Positions 31,787 to 39,719 of a DNA stretch of 64,000 bases are shown here, one piece after another. The position numbers and the translations under genes are program-made. The stretch covers positions 62,001 through 126,000 of the forward strand of contig JAFWYN010000005.1 in the NCBI GenBank assembly GCA_017522685.1, read 5' to 3'. Below the pieces are notes generated by a model. It saw only the letters and a program-made list of their open reading frames with translations. It had not been told where the DNA came from and did no database searches. This DNA comes from Lachnospiraceae bacterium. Its GTDB lineage: Bacteria > Bacillota_A > Clostridia > Lachnospirales > Lachnospiraceae. Numbering within the stretch: position 1 is the stretch's first letter; the number at the start of each line of letters is the position of its first letter.

Positions 31787-32252
31787 AATTTTTCTCCAAT
31801 GCCATCACATAAATCTGGCAGGGATTGGCCTCGTCCCATAGAGTAGGGAAGACCTCAAACTCCTGAAAGCCCAGCGACAGATAAAAGTGATTGGTCCTAT
31901 CGTAATCCTCGTAAACTCCCATCTGCACCGTCTTCACCTGCAGGAATGAATAGCCCTTTTCATAGGCAATCTGCTTTGCCTGCAAAACCAACTTCCGGCC
32001 GATACCGCTTCTGTGATACTCCTCCAACACACCCATAACTGCCAGCTCCACCGTGGCTTTGCCGGTTTCCTTCAGACACAAGAAGCCTATGGGCTTTTCC
32101 TCATCATAGGCACAAAGGCAAATCTGCTCTGCACTCTCTCTGATATACTGCTCTCTGCCCTCTTCCTGCTCAAACCAAGTCGGAAGACTCTCCAATATAT
32201 AACAAACCACCCGCTTTTTCTCTTCGGGATTTTCTATTTGTGCTATTTTCAT
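31779..32252 (-). CDS. GNAT N-acetyltransferase
   Basis: A 157-residue GNAT. Acetyl-CoA loop EEYHRSGIGRKLVLQA near 77-92; the pattern continues with FLQVKTVQMG and YDRTNHFYLSLGFQEFEVFPTLWDEANPCQIYVMAL, which is typical of a widespread Firmicutes GNAT group. Ends overlap both neighbours (8 bp with the nucleotidyltransferase, 4 bp with the PAT-like gene), so translation is coupled. Confidence 0.93.
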   Translation of the reverse strand: MKIAQIENPEEKKRVVCYILESLPTWFEQEEGREQYIRESAEQICLCAYDEEKPIGFLCLKETGKATVELAVMGVLEEYHRSGIGRKLVLQAKQIAYEKGYSFLQVKTVQMGVYEDYDRTNHFYLSLGFQEFEVFPTLWDEANPCQIYVMALEKNYG

Positions 32253-32848
32253 CTATTAATTATCTCCTCTGCGTCTCGTAATATCTTCTCAAGAACTCCT
32301 GCATCCTTCACTTCCGGAAATGCTTTCGGTACTATAGGCTCCTTCCCGTAATCGGTAAGTGTAAGCTTAAACCACTTCACACTTCTCCATTCCCCTAATT
32401 TGTAGCCCACATTCTCAAAAACGCCCACTGTATCAAAGCCGTATGCTGCATGAAACGCTTCGCTCTTAGGATTTGGTGTAGTTACACCGGCAAAAGCGGT
32501 ATAATATCCCTGTAACCTCAAGGTTTCCACTGACACCTGATACAACGCCGTAGCTATATGTTTTCTATGAAACTTCGCATCCACGTATATGGACAAATCT
32601 GCTGACCATTGATACGCCGCCCTTTCTCGGTGTTTTGATGCATAAGCATAACCTGCCACAGCACCGTCTATCTCACAAACCAGCCAGGGAAAGCGAACCA
32701 ATGTATTCTCTATTCTTCGTTCAAATTCCTCTACATACGGCACCTCTGTCTCAAAGGTAACGGCCGTATTCTCTATGTACCATTTGTAAATCTCTAAAAT
32801 GGCTGCCCCATCCTTAGGAGTCGCCACTCGGATTCTAACCTTGCTCAT
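32249..32848 (-). CDS. GNAT N-acetyltransferase, phosphinothricin-acetyltransferase-like
   Basis: Start at the ATG at 32848 (AAGGGG upstream; an earlier in-frame GTG lies inside the ribosome site), 199 residues. The PAT/bar-like pattern is clear: YKWYIENTAVTFETEVP near 22-38, ASKHRERAAYQWSADLSIYVD, then the catalytic-side strand AGVTTPNPKSEAFHAAYGFDTVGVFENVGYK. The acetyl-CoA loop reads FHRKHIATALY, with His where Gly is usual. A C-terminal ~25-residue extension is present. PAT-type enzymes acetylate phosphinothricin or methionine sulfoximine. Confidence 0.92.
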   Translation of the reverse strand: MSKVRIRVATPKDGAAILEIYKWYIENTAVTFETEVPYVEEFERRIENTLVRFPWLVCEIDGAVAGYAYASKHRERAAYQWSADLSIYVDAKFHRKHIATALYQVSVETLRLQGYYTAFAGVTTPNPKSEAFHAAYGFDTVGVFENVGYKLGEWRSVKWFKLTLTDYGKEPIVPKAFPEVKDAGVLEKILRDAEEIINR

Positions 32849-32875
32849 CTCTTGCACCCCTTCTCTTACTGCTTA

Positions 32876-33589
32876 TTACACAAACGCCATAACCACTGCA
32901 ACTACGATAGCCGGCAGCAGGTTGGCCACCCGCACCTTTTTTCCCCAGACCAGATTTACGCCCACACAGAAGATCAGTATGGAACCTACCATGGACAGAT
33001 TCGCCAACGCAGGCTCTGTCATAATCGGCTTGATAAAACCTGCCAACAATGTCACCGTCCCCTGCAAAATCGCCACGGGGATGGCGGAAAAAGCACAGCC
33101 CTTACCCATGGCACCGGTCATCACCAGAATAATGATTAAGTCCAGCACTGCCTTGGTGGCCAGGATAGAATAATCCCCGAAGATTCCGTCCTCTATGGCA
33201 CCCACGATGGCCATGGCGCCGATACAGACCGTCAGGGAGGCGGTCACAAAGGCATCCACAAAATTGGCTTCCTTCTCATTGCCGGTCTTTTTCTTCAGCC
33301 ATTCACCAAAACGTTCAAACTTGTCCTCCAAATTGATGAGTTCACCCAATAAGCCACCCAGTACCAGCGACAACACAATCAGCATGGACTGTCCGCTGAC
33401 GATTGCTTCCCCTTCCACAGTCAACATTCCTTCCAGTGCCCCTGCTATGCCTAAGAACAGCACACTGACACCGCATGCCATATTCAACGTCTCCTGATAC
33501 CGCTTGGAAAGAAATCCTCCGCAAACCTTTCCCAGCAAACCGCCAATTATAATCGCAACCACGTTAATTATCGTGCCCAGACCAATCAT
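32876..33589 (-). CDS. DUF554-family membrane protein (YqgA-like)
   Basis: A 237-residue protein with seven to eight hydrophobic helices and the DUF554 pattern: MIGLGTIINVVAIIIGGLLG, GLGxxIGEL-like GLLGELINLEDKFERFGEWLKKK near 80-105, and VDAFVTASLTVCIGAMAIVGAIEDG. The family is widespread and of unknown function, possibly a transporter. It is the one membrane protein among soluble enzymes here and lies ~28 bp before the PAT-like gene. Confidence 0.92.
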   Translation of the reverse strand: MIGLGTIINVVAIIIGGLLGKVCGGFLSKRYQETLNMACGVSVLFLGIAGALEGMLTVEGEAIVSGQSMLIVLSLVLGGLLGELINLEDKFERFGEWLKKKTGNEKEANFVDAFVTASLTVCIGAMAIVGAIEDGIFGDYSILATKAVLDLIIILVMTGAMGKGCAFSAIPVAILQGTVTLLAGFIKPIMTEPALANLSMVGSILIFCVGVNLVWGKKVRVANLLPAIVVAVVMAFV

Positions 33590-33597
33590 TTTCTACC

Positions 33598-34398
33598 TCA
33601 CTCAGTCCCTTTATTTTCTTTTCTACTCACTATCGTCACCCAGGCCGGTAGTGCCGCCATAGGATTTTTCTCCCAATTGTTGATATCCTTCAAACTTTCC
33701 TCATCCTGCTTTATCAATTCATCGTAAGCAAACCAGAAGGAGGGTTCCACTGCAGGAAGCTCCGCCATTTCCTTGATGGATAACCCTGCTTTGACCTTCG
33801 CATTTACCAAATCCTGTATCCTCCAATGACAGGAAGGCAGGGTATCATGGTAAGACTTCAAAATTTGCGGTTCCTTCCAAGCCTCACCCGTAAAAGGTCT
33901 CTGAAAAGGATGCATATCAAACATCATAGAATATCCACCCGGCTTAAGTACCCGACTGATATTTCCATACATCTCCTCTAAATCCGGAATCCAGGAATGG
34001 GTTCCATTGGAAGTATACACCAAATCATATCGGGTGTCTCCTATCTGCTCCAAAGTTATGGTATTCTCACATACAAACTCTATGCTAAGACCTAATTCTT
34101 CTGCAATCACCGCTGCGTTTTCCAACTGCCTTTCACTAATATCCGCAGAAGTCACCTGCGCCCCCATCAAAGCAAAGGCAAAGACCGCGTGGTTATCCCC
34201 ACTAGAGGGTAATAATACCTTCTTTCCCTTTAGCTTGGGTATGTATCTTTGTATCAACTCATAAACTGCCGGATGAAATGCCCTCTTCGGATTCTCTACC
34301 AACACCTTTATTCTCTCCTCTGTCCGCAGGGACTGGTACCACTGGGAATCGGAGGTTTTATTCCAGCTTTCTTTTACTTCTAATAACCAATCTTCCAT
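33598..34398 (-). CDS. SAM-dependent methyltransferase
   Basis: A 266-residue protein of the class I methyltransferase fold. Motif I is modified to KVLLPSSGDNHAVFAFA near 60-76, where PSSGD replaces the usual GxGxG; strand 2 ends in SADISERQLENA, motif IV in DLVYTSNGTHSW, followed by LKPGGYSMMFDMHPF. The modified motif I is common in one Firmicutes subgroup. It is 8 bp before the DUF554 gene and 12 bp after the endonuclease-like gene. Confidence 0.9.
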   Translation of the reverse strand: MEDWLLEVKESWNKTSDSQWYQSLRTEERIKVLVENPKRAFHPAVYELIQRYIPKLKGKKVLLPSSGDNHAVFAFALMGAQVTSADISERQLENAAVIAEELGLSIEFVCENTITLEQIGDTRYDLVYTSNGTHSWIPDLEEMYGNISRVLKPGGYSMMFDMHPFQRPFTGEAWKEPQILKSYHDTLPSCHWRIQDLVNAKVKAGLSIKEMAELPAVEPSFWFAYDELIKQDEESLKDINNWEKNPMAALPAWVTIVSRKENKGTE

Positions 34399-34410
34399 AG
34401 TGAGTCCTCC

Positions 34411-35205
34411 TTACTTCCCAAACTCCAACTCAACCACTATACCATAATGGTCACTGGCACACATCTGTGTATCTTGATAACTTTCCGTTCCAAAAATGGA
34501 AAGCTCATTCATATCAATATCATCCCAACTTTCCATCACGTAAATTCGATCCGCAACCATGGGAACAGAAATCGATTCCTGTCCACGCCACCTGGGATTT
34601 TTAATAAAATCCAATGTTGGCACCAGCTCAATGCCCTTTCTCACGCAATAGCCGGTTTGTAAATCATTCCAATATAAATTAGACTCTTCGCCATCAATGG
34701 TCTGATCTCCTAAAAGATATCTATTTACGCTGGAATTCATATTCCCGTTAAAATCTCCCAGTAGCACATAAAAATCTGCCTCCTCTTGGGCATGAATAAA
34801 TTTGTCAACTGCTACTATTTGTTTTTCCTGCTTTTTAACGGAATCCCATGGCAGATGCACATTTGTGATAGAGATTAATAGTCCATTTTTCTGAACCACC
34901 ACATTAAGTGCATTACTACAAGCATACTCTTCAGAATGATGCAAAAAAGTTTCTTCCTTTAAAGGAATACGGCTAAGTATAGAAAGCCCTTCCTCTTCCC
35001 CGGAATAGGCATAAAAACAACTATACGGATATACCTTATCCTTGCTTAAATACTGTTCATAAAAATTCCTTGTCACTTCTTGAATCCCGACAATATCCGG
35101 CCTGGCTTTATATATTTCGTTTAATATTTTCTCTGCTCTTTTATCCTGACCTGCATCATCATTCCAAATATTATATGTTGCTATTCGCAATACACACTTT
35201 TTCAT
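34411..35205 (-). CDS. Endonuclease/exonuclease/phosphatase-family hydrolase
   Basis: A 264-residue enzyme of the EEP fold. The metal and catalytic motifs are present: ATYNIWND near 9-16, GIQEV near 41-45, LLGDFNGNMNS near 150-160, and the terminal SDHYGIVVEL. A middle TNVHLPWD strand supplies the usual His. Such enzymes hydrolyse phosphodiesters in nucleic acids or inositol lipids; there is no signal peptide, so a cytoplasmic substrate is expected. Which substrate cannot be told. Confidence 0.92.
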   Translation of the reverse strand: MKKCVLRIATYNIWNDDAGQDKRAEKILNEIYKARPDIVGIQEVTRNFYEQYLSKDKVYPYSCFYAYSGEEEGLSILSRIPLKEETFLHHSEEYACSNALNVVVQKNGLLISITNVHLPWDSVKKQEKQIVAVDKFIHAQEEADFYVLLGDFNGNMNSSVNRYLLGDQTIDGEESNLYWNDLQTGYCVRKGIELVPTLDFIKNPRWRGQESISVPMVADRIYVMESWDDIDMNELSIFGTESYQDTQMCASDHYGIVVELEFGK

Positions 35206-35239
35206 CTTTTCACCTATAAATCATTCCTTCCGACAGGGC

Positions 35240-35716
35240 TTATATATTATATTCATAACACATATCCACCTTATCCGTTCCCTCAACCAGGCAGGTCTCC
35301 CCGCTTGCACGAAATCCGTTAGCTTCATAAAACCTTCTGGCTGATCCATTCTCTTCCAAAACCCATAAGAAAATTCTTTTTTTCTGCGTTGTCTTCGCTT
35401 CTGCTATTACATTCTGAATCAGCTCACGTCCGATTCCCTGACCTTTGAAAAAGGGCTCCACATAAAACTCGCAGATTTCTACTTCATCCCCTACCGGATT
35501 ACAGTTTATGACCCCTTTTACGATACCGTCATCAAAAACCAGCATATGTTCCATTTTCTCCAGGTTATCTTTGTACTCCTCCCAAAGAGGAATCACCTGT
35601 ATTTCATTAAAGGAAACCTCATCATTCTGAAATATGGTGCGATACGCCACCCTTTTCCCGAAGACGATGATTTCTGCTATTCTTGAGATATCCTTCTTTG
35701 TGGCTTTTCTGACCAT
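35240..35716 (-). CDS. GNAT N-acetyltransferase
   Basis: A 158-residue GNAT, start supported by GCAGGAGGAGCGTTACATT. Acetyl-CoA loop is FKGQGIGRELIQNV near 102-115, then WVLEENGSARRFYEANGFRASGE, which ends the fold with the family Tyr. N-terminus MVRKATKKDISRIAEIIVFGKRVAYRTIF resembles many Clostridia GNATs of unknown substrate. Hairpin array 2 begins 46 bp upstream of its start. Confidence 0.93.
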   Translation of the reverse strand: MVRKATKKDISRIAEIIVFGKRVAYRTIFQNDEVSFNEIQVIPLWEEYKDNLEKMEHMLVFDDGIVKGVINCNPVGDEVEICEFYVEPFFKGQGIGRELIQNVIAEAKTTQKKRIFLWVLEENGSARRFYEANGFRASGETCLVEGTDKVDMCYEYNI

Positions 35717-35761
35717 AATGTAACGCTCCTCCTGCTCTAAGTCGCACTTATATCTAAGTAC

Positions 35762-35993
35762 TTCTGCCTATTTAAAACCTTGTATCTTCATTTGGGCAGA
35801 ATCTCTTCCTCTTTTCCGCTGGTTCTTCTGCCTATTCGACCCTCTATATGCCTTTTTAGGTAGAACTTTCTTGACTTTTTCAACGATTCTTCTGCCTATT
35901 CAGCGCCTCACAAGCCTCTTTAGGCAGAACTTCCTTGGCTTTTCCAACGATTCTTCTGCCTATTCGACCCTCTATATACCTCTTTAGGTAGAA
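35762..35993. repeat. Hairpin array 2: four 40-bp inverted repeats, exact 64-bp period
   Basis: Inverted repeats of 40 bp start at 35762, 35826, 35890 and 35954, exactly 64 bp apart with 24-bp spacers. Arms are TTCTGCC and GGYAGAA. Units 2 and 4 are nearly identical in the loop (CTATTCGACCCTCTATATRCC), and spacers 2 and 3 are similar, while unit 1 differs. It belongs to the same family and orientation as array 1 at 13446, 22 kb away, and fills the 320-bp gap between a GNAT gene and the kinase-GNAT fusion. Confidence 0.92.
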
Positions 35994-36036
35994 CTCCCGT
36001 TAAAAACTAACCCCCTTCGTATCATCTACCGCACCT

Positions 36037-37014
36037 CTACAGCTCCTTCGTCATAAACCCACAGGTAAAAGGAAAATGCTCAAACTTCTTCGTCCCCAAG
36101 TGCACGCATCCCTGCTCCTCGTACCACTTACGTAAGACCACATTTTCCTCTACAATACCCACATTCACCTTCTTACATCCTAACTCCCTGGCCTTCTCGA
36201 AAGCATGCTTCAGCAGTGCCTCACCGATACCTCTGTGTCGGCAGTCCGGACTGACGCATAGGTTACTTAGCTCGCACTCCTGATTTTCCTGCAGAAACAG
36301 GGAGTAGTATCCCACGATTTTCCCGCCGTCCAAGTAAATATACATGGGTCTTTTCTCCCCTTCCATATGCCAAACCAAACGCTGCTTATCTGTGGCGAAG
36401 GCCGTAAAGCGGGGCGCATTCTCCTCCGTAAATCCAAACTGCTTGGCCACAGTACCAAAGCTGTCACGAATCAATTCTACGCATTCTTCCAAATCCTTTT
36501 CTTCTACTTCACGAATCATATGAAATTCCTCCAAAAATCGATTAGCCTCTTCACGGCTTCTAAATACATAAATTTTCTTGTCCGCATATTTTTCCAAAAG
36601 CTCTAAAATATGTGGCCTGCTTTCCTCACGGAAGCTTCTGATAAACTCCAAAAACTCCGCCTCTACTTCTTCCTCTTCACCCTCTACCCAAGGCATGTCT
36701 GTTCGCGTAGTTCCCTTTCTGGCACGGACTCCTTCCAGACAAACCTCCGCCGGATAGTCTAAAAAGAACACCGTATCGCAGGCCTGCATGCGCATTTCCA
36801 TGGTTCGGTTATAGTTCCCGTCGATAATCCAACGCTCCTGGCCTAATGCATCTTCCAGTCTTTCCTGAAAAATCTCCCGGGGCACTTTCGTCCGGTCCGG
36901 GTTCCAGTACATCATATCCAAATGAAACAAAGGCAGACCGCTTGTCTCATGTAACGCCCTGGCAAAGGTACTCTTCCCTCCGCCCGAACAGCCTATAATA
37001 ATTACTTTTTGCAT
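36037..37014 (-). CDS. Fusion: P-loop adenylate-kinase-like (FlaR-type) domain + GNAT acetyltransferase
   Basis: Start at the ATG at 37014 after CGAGGAGG gives 325 residues. Residues 1-165 are a P-loop kinase of the 'DNA topology modulation'/FlaR type: IIGCSGGGKSTFARAL (Walker A), LPLFHLDMMYW, WIIDGNYNRTM, DTVFFLDYP and a lid with RxRKGTTRTDMPWVEG. Residues ~175-325 are a GNAT with loop DCRHRGIGEALLKHA and the tail LRKWYEEQGCVHLGT. The frame is continuous, so one protein carries both a phosphotransfer and an acetyltransfer domain. It overlaps the upstream protein-kinase-like gene by 13 bp. Confidence 0.9.
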   Translation of the reverse strand: MQKVIIIGCSGGGKSTFARALHETSGLPLFHLDMMYWNPDRTKVPREIFQERLEDALGQERWIIDGNYNRTMEMRMQACDTVFFLDYPAEVCLEGVRARKGTTRTDMPWVEGEEEEVEAEFLEFIRSFREESRPHILELLEKYADKKIYVFRSREEANRFLEEFHMIREVEEKDLEECVELIRDSFGTVAKQFGFTEENAPRFTAFATDKQRLVWHMEGEKRPMYIYLDGGKIVGYYSLFLQENQECELSNLCVSPDCRHRGIGEALLKHAFEKARELGCKKVNVGIVEENVVLRKWYEEQGCVHLGTKKFEHFPFTCGFMTKEL

Positions 37015-37934
37015 AAATCCTCCTCGAACAGCCCGGCTACTGCCTCTTCCCAAGCATCCTCAAACTCTCTTATATTAGTATACCTTTGATGCCTGTCCCG
37101 GGCAACTGCTTTAGATACTACCCGGTAGCTTTCCTCATTTAGCTGCCAGTTCGAAAGCGTACAGGGCATAAAGCGATTCTGCATATATCTTTGTCCTATC
37201 TCCTCACCGGTAAAGGTGCCGAAAAGCTCAAAAATCAATGCTCCCAGCGTAAAAAGATTGGTCTGCTCATCTATCACAGCACCTTCCATATACTCCTCCG
37301 GTGCCTTCAAGCGCTTGGTTCCAAACCAGTCTGCTCCCATATCATTGATAACCGGAGCCTTTCTGAAGAAGTCAATATCGCAAATAGTGGTTTTATCCGT
37401 TGCAAAATCATACATAATGCTTCCGTCATAAAAATCCACTGCCACGTAACCTCTATCCTGCACATGCTGCAAAAAGGAGAATAACACCTCTAGCATCTCC
37501 AGCTTTTTACGGATGGGCAGCTCCTTCACCTTTTCCTTGGGGCTTTTTAAAGAGGCATCCTTTTCATAAGCCTCAAAATTCCAGTGGTCGAAAAGACACT
37601 CCCCCTCTGCCCACTGAAAAACCGCTATGTAAAGTTCCTCCTGCTCATAGGCTTCCACCAGCTTTATCAGATTCGGATGCTTCAGGTCCTTATAAATTTG
37701 AACAGCTTTTTTTAGTAACTCCACAGACTCCTTAGGCGAAACCTCCGCTTCTAAAGTACCTACTCCCGCAATCTTACAGAAATACTTTTTGCCGTCCTTT
37801 TCCATACCCACGCAAATGCACCCGGAACCGGTTTCATCCAGTCCCCAGAACGCCTTTCCGTATTTCTTCAGCCAGCCGAAGTCCTGCTGCTTATTTAGTT
37901 TAAAAGTTATGTTGTCTATTTTGTTAATTGTCAT
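37002..37934 (-). CDS. Protein-kinase-like protein with altered catalytic loop
   Basis: A 310-residue protein with the eukaryotic-type kinase fold: beta-3 lysine in KYFCKIAG (Lys54), a hinge FQWAEGECLFDHW, catalytic-loop equivalent VAVDFYDGSIMYD with Asp167, metal Asp186 in CDIDFF (for DFG) and APE motif KAPEEYMEG (211-213). The HRD histidine and arginine are replaced (AVD), and DFG is DID, so it may be a divergent or weak kinase. It has no membrane or sensor domain. Overlap with the FlaR-GNAT fusion gene suggests joint function. Confidence 0.85.
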   Translation of the reverse strand: MTINKIDNITFKLNKQQDFGWLKKYGKAFWGLDETGSGCICVGMEKDGKKYFCKIAGVGTLEAEVSPKESVELLKKAVQIYKDLKHPNLIKLVEAYEQEELYIAVFQWAEGECLFDHWNFEAYEKDASLKSPKEKVKELPIRKKLEMLEVLFSFLQHVQDRGYVAVDFYDGSIMYDFATDKTTICDIDFFRKAPVINDMGADWFGTKRLKAPEEYMEGAVIDEQTNLFTLGALIFELFGTFTGEEIGQRYMQNRFMPCTLSNWQLNEESYRVVSKAVARDRHQRYTNIREFEDAWEEAVAGLFEEDLCKK

Positions 37935-37961
37935 TGTCCTCTGTTTCCGTTAATTCTCCTG

Positions 37962-38570
37962 CTAATCCTCATCCGGTTCCTGTCCGTCATGGGCCGGCCA
38001 TTTACACTCTGTCATCTCAAAATTTGTAAAGGTGGCCTTAAAGCCGGAATCCTCCGGGCTGCAGGCGTAGATCCCAAACTGAATCGTACCCTTGCCGTTC
38101 CACATATGACAAATACGCATTTGACTAAAATGAATCCCATCAACGGAACACTCTATACAATAGTCGTCCTCCCTACGGCTGAACCGGTACCACATAGACT
38201 TAATCGACGCATCGATGGCGGTAGTGGCCCAATCGGAATAGCCGTTGTTCGTTACCACACTACCCAAATGCTGAAAGGTTTCATTTTCATATTCAATGGA
38301 CCCCTTTAACCAATTCTCACTGTCCAAATACATCACCACGCCACACTGGTCAAATCGATGCTTGCTCTCAAACTCGGTCTTCACCGTAAAGGAAAAATAC
38401 TTCTCGTCCGTCGCCATCTGCAACACCGGGGCATTGTCATTTCTGAAATGATAATAGGTTCTTTGCCACAAATCCGTGTGGGGCTTTGTGATGATTTCTA
38501 TCTTATCTTCTGAAATAAAGTATTTTTCCGGTTCTCTGGTCCATTTTAATTTATTTACGTCAAAGTTCAT
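37962..38570 (-). CDS. DUF1349-family protein
   Basis: Start at the ATG at 38570 (GAGGTG upstream) gives 202 residues. The pattern WTREPEKYFISEDKIEIITKPHTDLWQRTYYHF, then FDQCGVVMYLDSENWLKGSIEYE and FSRREDDYCIECSVDG, matches DUF1349 concanavalin-like beta sandwiches. These are thought to bind or act on carbohydrates, but no activity is established. It ends in an acidic tail. It lies ~28 bp before the kinase-like gene and downstream of a type I toxin-antitoxin locus. Confidence 0.9.
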   Translation of the reverse strand: MNFDVNKLKWTREPEKYFISEDKIEIITKPHTDLWQRTYYHFRNDNAPVLQMATDEKYFSFTVKTEFESKHRFDQCGVVMYLDSENWLKGSIEYENETFQHLGSVVTNNGYSDWATTAIDASIKSMWYRFSRREDDYCIECSVDGIHFSQMRICHMWNGKGTIQFGIYACSPEDSGFKATFTNFEMTECKWPAHDGQEPDED

Positions 38571-38640
38571 TTCCTTGCACCTCTCCAATTAAAAAAATCC
38601 ATACCCATTTTCAACACCTGTGTATAGACTCAAAAAATAC

Positions 38641-38669
38641 TTGCATCACCTGCAACTATATGCTATTCT
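38641..38669 (+). promoter_or_regulatory. Promoter of antitoxin RNA 1
   Basis: TTGCAT (-35, 38641-38646) and TATTCT (-10, 38664-38669) with a 17-bp spacer, reading toward the toxin gene. Confidence 0.7.
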
Positions 38670-38675
38670 TTACTT

Positions 38676-38762
38676 AAGAGGTGGTACTTAGCGGTACCCC
38701 TTGTTGGTAAATACTTTACGAAAATAACCGCCGTGATTACCAGTCAGGGGCGGTTATTTTTC
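38676..38762 (+). ncRNA. Putative antitoxin RNA of type I locus 1
   Basis: A predicted transcript of about 85 bases, from the promoter at 38641-38669 to the shared terminator stem. It is antisense to the 3' end of the toxin mRNA. Its 5' part has a GGTAC/GTACC stem and the sequence CCCCTTG, which can pair with the AAGGGG of the toxin ribosome site, offering a second contact as in Fst/par-type systems. Confidence 0.65.
38721..38760. terminator. Shared bidirectional terminator of type I locus 1
   Basis: A 12-bp perfect stem AAAATAACCGCC / GGCGGTTATTTT with a 16-base loop ends both convergent transcripts. The same 12-bp arms recur in locus 2 at 62358. Confidence 0.85.
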
Positions 38763-38852
38763 GTCTTTATGACTTATCTTGTAGACAAGACCTACTATAG
38801 CTACTATCAACAATCCTAATTGGATTAGGACATCATATGTAACATATTCCAT
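38754..38852 (-). CDS. Type I toxin, small membrane peptide 1 (holin-like)
   Basis: A 32-residue peptide from the second of two in-frame ATGs (38852), six bases after GGGGGAG; the first ATG at 38858 abuts the ribosome site. It begins MEYVTYDVLIQLGLLI, has one membrane helix and ends in a charged tail (YKISHKDEK). This is the pattern of putative holin-like (Hol-Tox) type I toxins in Firmicutes. The ribosome site is buried in a CCCCTT-GAGA-AAGGGG hairpin. A convergent antisense RNA overlaps its 3' end. The stop codon lies inside the shared terminator stem. Confidence 0.82.
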   Translation of the reverse strand: MEYVTYDVLIQLGLLIVAIVGLVYKISHKDEK

Positions 38853-38896
38853 AGGCATCTCCCCCTTTCTCAAGGGGCCGCCGTTCCCACTATTCT

Positions 38897-38947
38897 ATTA
38901 TAGCATATTTGTACTTAATAGTCTATACAAAATCGAATGTATGTTCG
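38897..38947 (-). promoter_or_regulatory. Toxin 1 promoter with LexA-like box
   Basis: On the minus strand TAGACT (38920-38925), 17 bp, TATAAT (38897-38902). CGAACATACATTCG, one base from the Gram-positive LexA consensus CGAACRNRYGTTCG, lies at 38934-38947, eight bases upstream of the -35 and within the last codons of the GNAT gene. The -35 overlaps the GNAT stop codon. Confidence 0.6.
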
Positions 38948-39471
38948 TTTTGTCCTTTCCCATACACCAGCATTCCCCGTCCGTACGGGTCATCTCCCGC
39001 ACCGAATTCCTCCCGCAGGAAGCTGTATCCACATTTTTCCAGCACCTTCACGGAAGCCCCATTTCCCTTTATGACACGACCATACAACACCTGCACACCA
39101 AACAGCTCCCCCACGAATCTTGTCATAGCCTCCAGAAGTTCCGTGGCATATCCCAGGCCACCGTATTTCCTACAAATACTATACCCTATCTCTACTTCAC
39201 CGGATGTACCCTCTACTTCGTTGACACCGGTATCACCTATGAGTTCGCCGGTTTCCCGTAGCTCCACTGCCAAAACATAGGGCAAATGTCCTGCATCCAC
39301 ACAGCTTTGATAAAAATCAATGGCACCTGTAGCTTCCTCTAAACTCTCATAGCTCTCATTAGGAATCCACTGCTTCATCTCCTCTTCCAGATGGTTCTTA
39401 TAGAGCTGATCAGCATCCTCCGCTTCAAAGCGTCTGACACGCAAATGCTCTGTTTCAAATAAATATATCAT
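38923..39471 (-). CDS. GNAT N-acetyltransferase, RimJ/RimL type
   Basis: About 182 residues from the ATG at 39471 (an upstream ATG at 39492 is also possible; neither ribosome site is strong). RimJ/L layout: FETEHLRVRRFEAEDADQLY, acetyl-CoA loop RKYGGLGYATELLEAM near 105-120, and RVIKGNGASVKVLEKCGYSFLREEFG. The last codons carry a LexA-like box and the -35 of the toxin 1 promoter, so the two genes are physically interlocked. Substrate unknown. Confidence 0.92.
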   Translation of the reverse strand: MIYLFETEHLRVRRFEAEDADQLYKNHLEEEMKQWIPNESYESLEEATGAIDFYQSCVDAGHLPYVLAVELRETGELIGDTGVNEVEGTSGEVEIGYSICRKYGGLGYATELLEAMTRFVGELFGVQVLYGRVIKGNGASVKVLEKCGYSFLREEFGAGDDPYGRGMLVYGKGQNEHTFDFV

Positions 39472-39499
39472 CTTTTCACCAGCCCTTTCCATATACTCT

Positions 39500-39622
39500 T
39501 CACAGGTTCAATATCAATCCAAAGAATATGCCCACACTTGCGATAAACCTTCTCCCATCACGAGTATCTATATCCTCATAATCATTGAAAAAGATACTCT
39601 TTTTCTCGAATATTGGTACTTT
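39500..39622 (-). pseudogene. Possible remnant reading frame with no start codon
   Basis: In the 248-bp gap between two GNAT genes the minus strand is open for 40 codons, ending in SVGIFFGLILNL and a TGA, with IFFNDYEDIDTRDGRRFIA before it. There is no start codon or ribosome site. The amino-acid pattern looks protein-like, with a hydrophobic C-terminal segment, so it may be the tail of a lost membrane protein. No function is proposed. The remainder of the gap shows nothing else. Confidence 0.35.
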
Positions 39623-39719
39623 TTAGTGATTATTTACGTATAGGATACTGTCACCACCCAAAATCTGCTTAAAATGAGCTTTTCAAGGGGCAAAAGTGGT
39701 ACCAAATCGTAAACTTATG

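Noticed and set aside
39562..39599. GAGTATC/GATACTC hairpin as another element of the array family
   Set aside because: A single hairpin without further words at fixed spacing; it lies inside an open reading-frame remnant on the minus strand, so it is probably chance.
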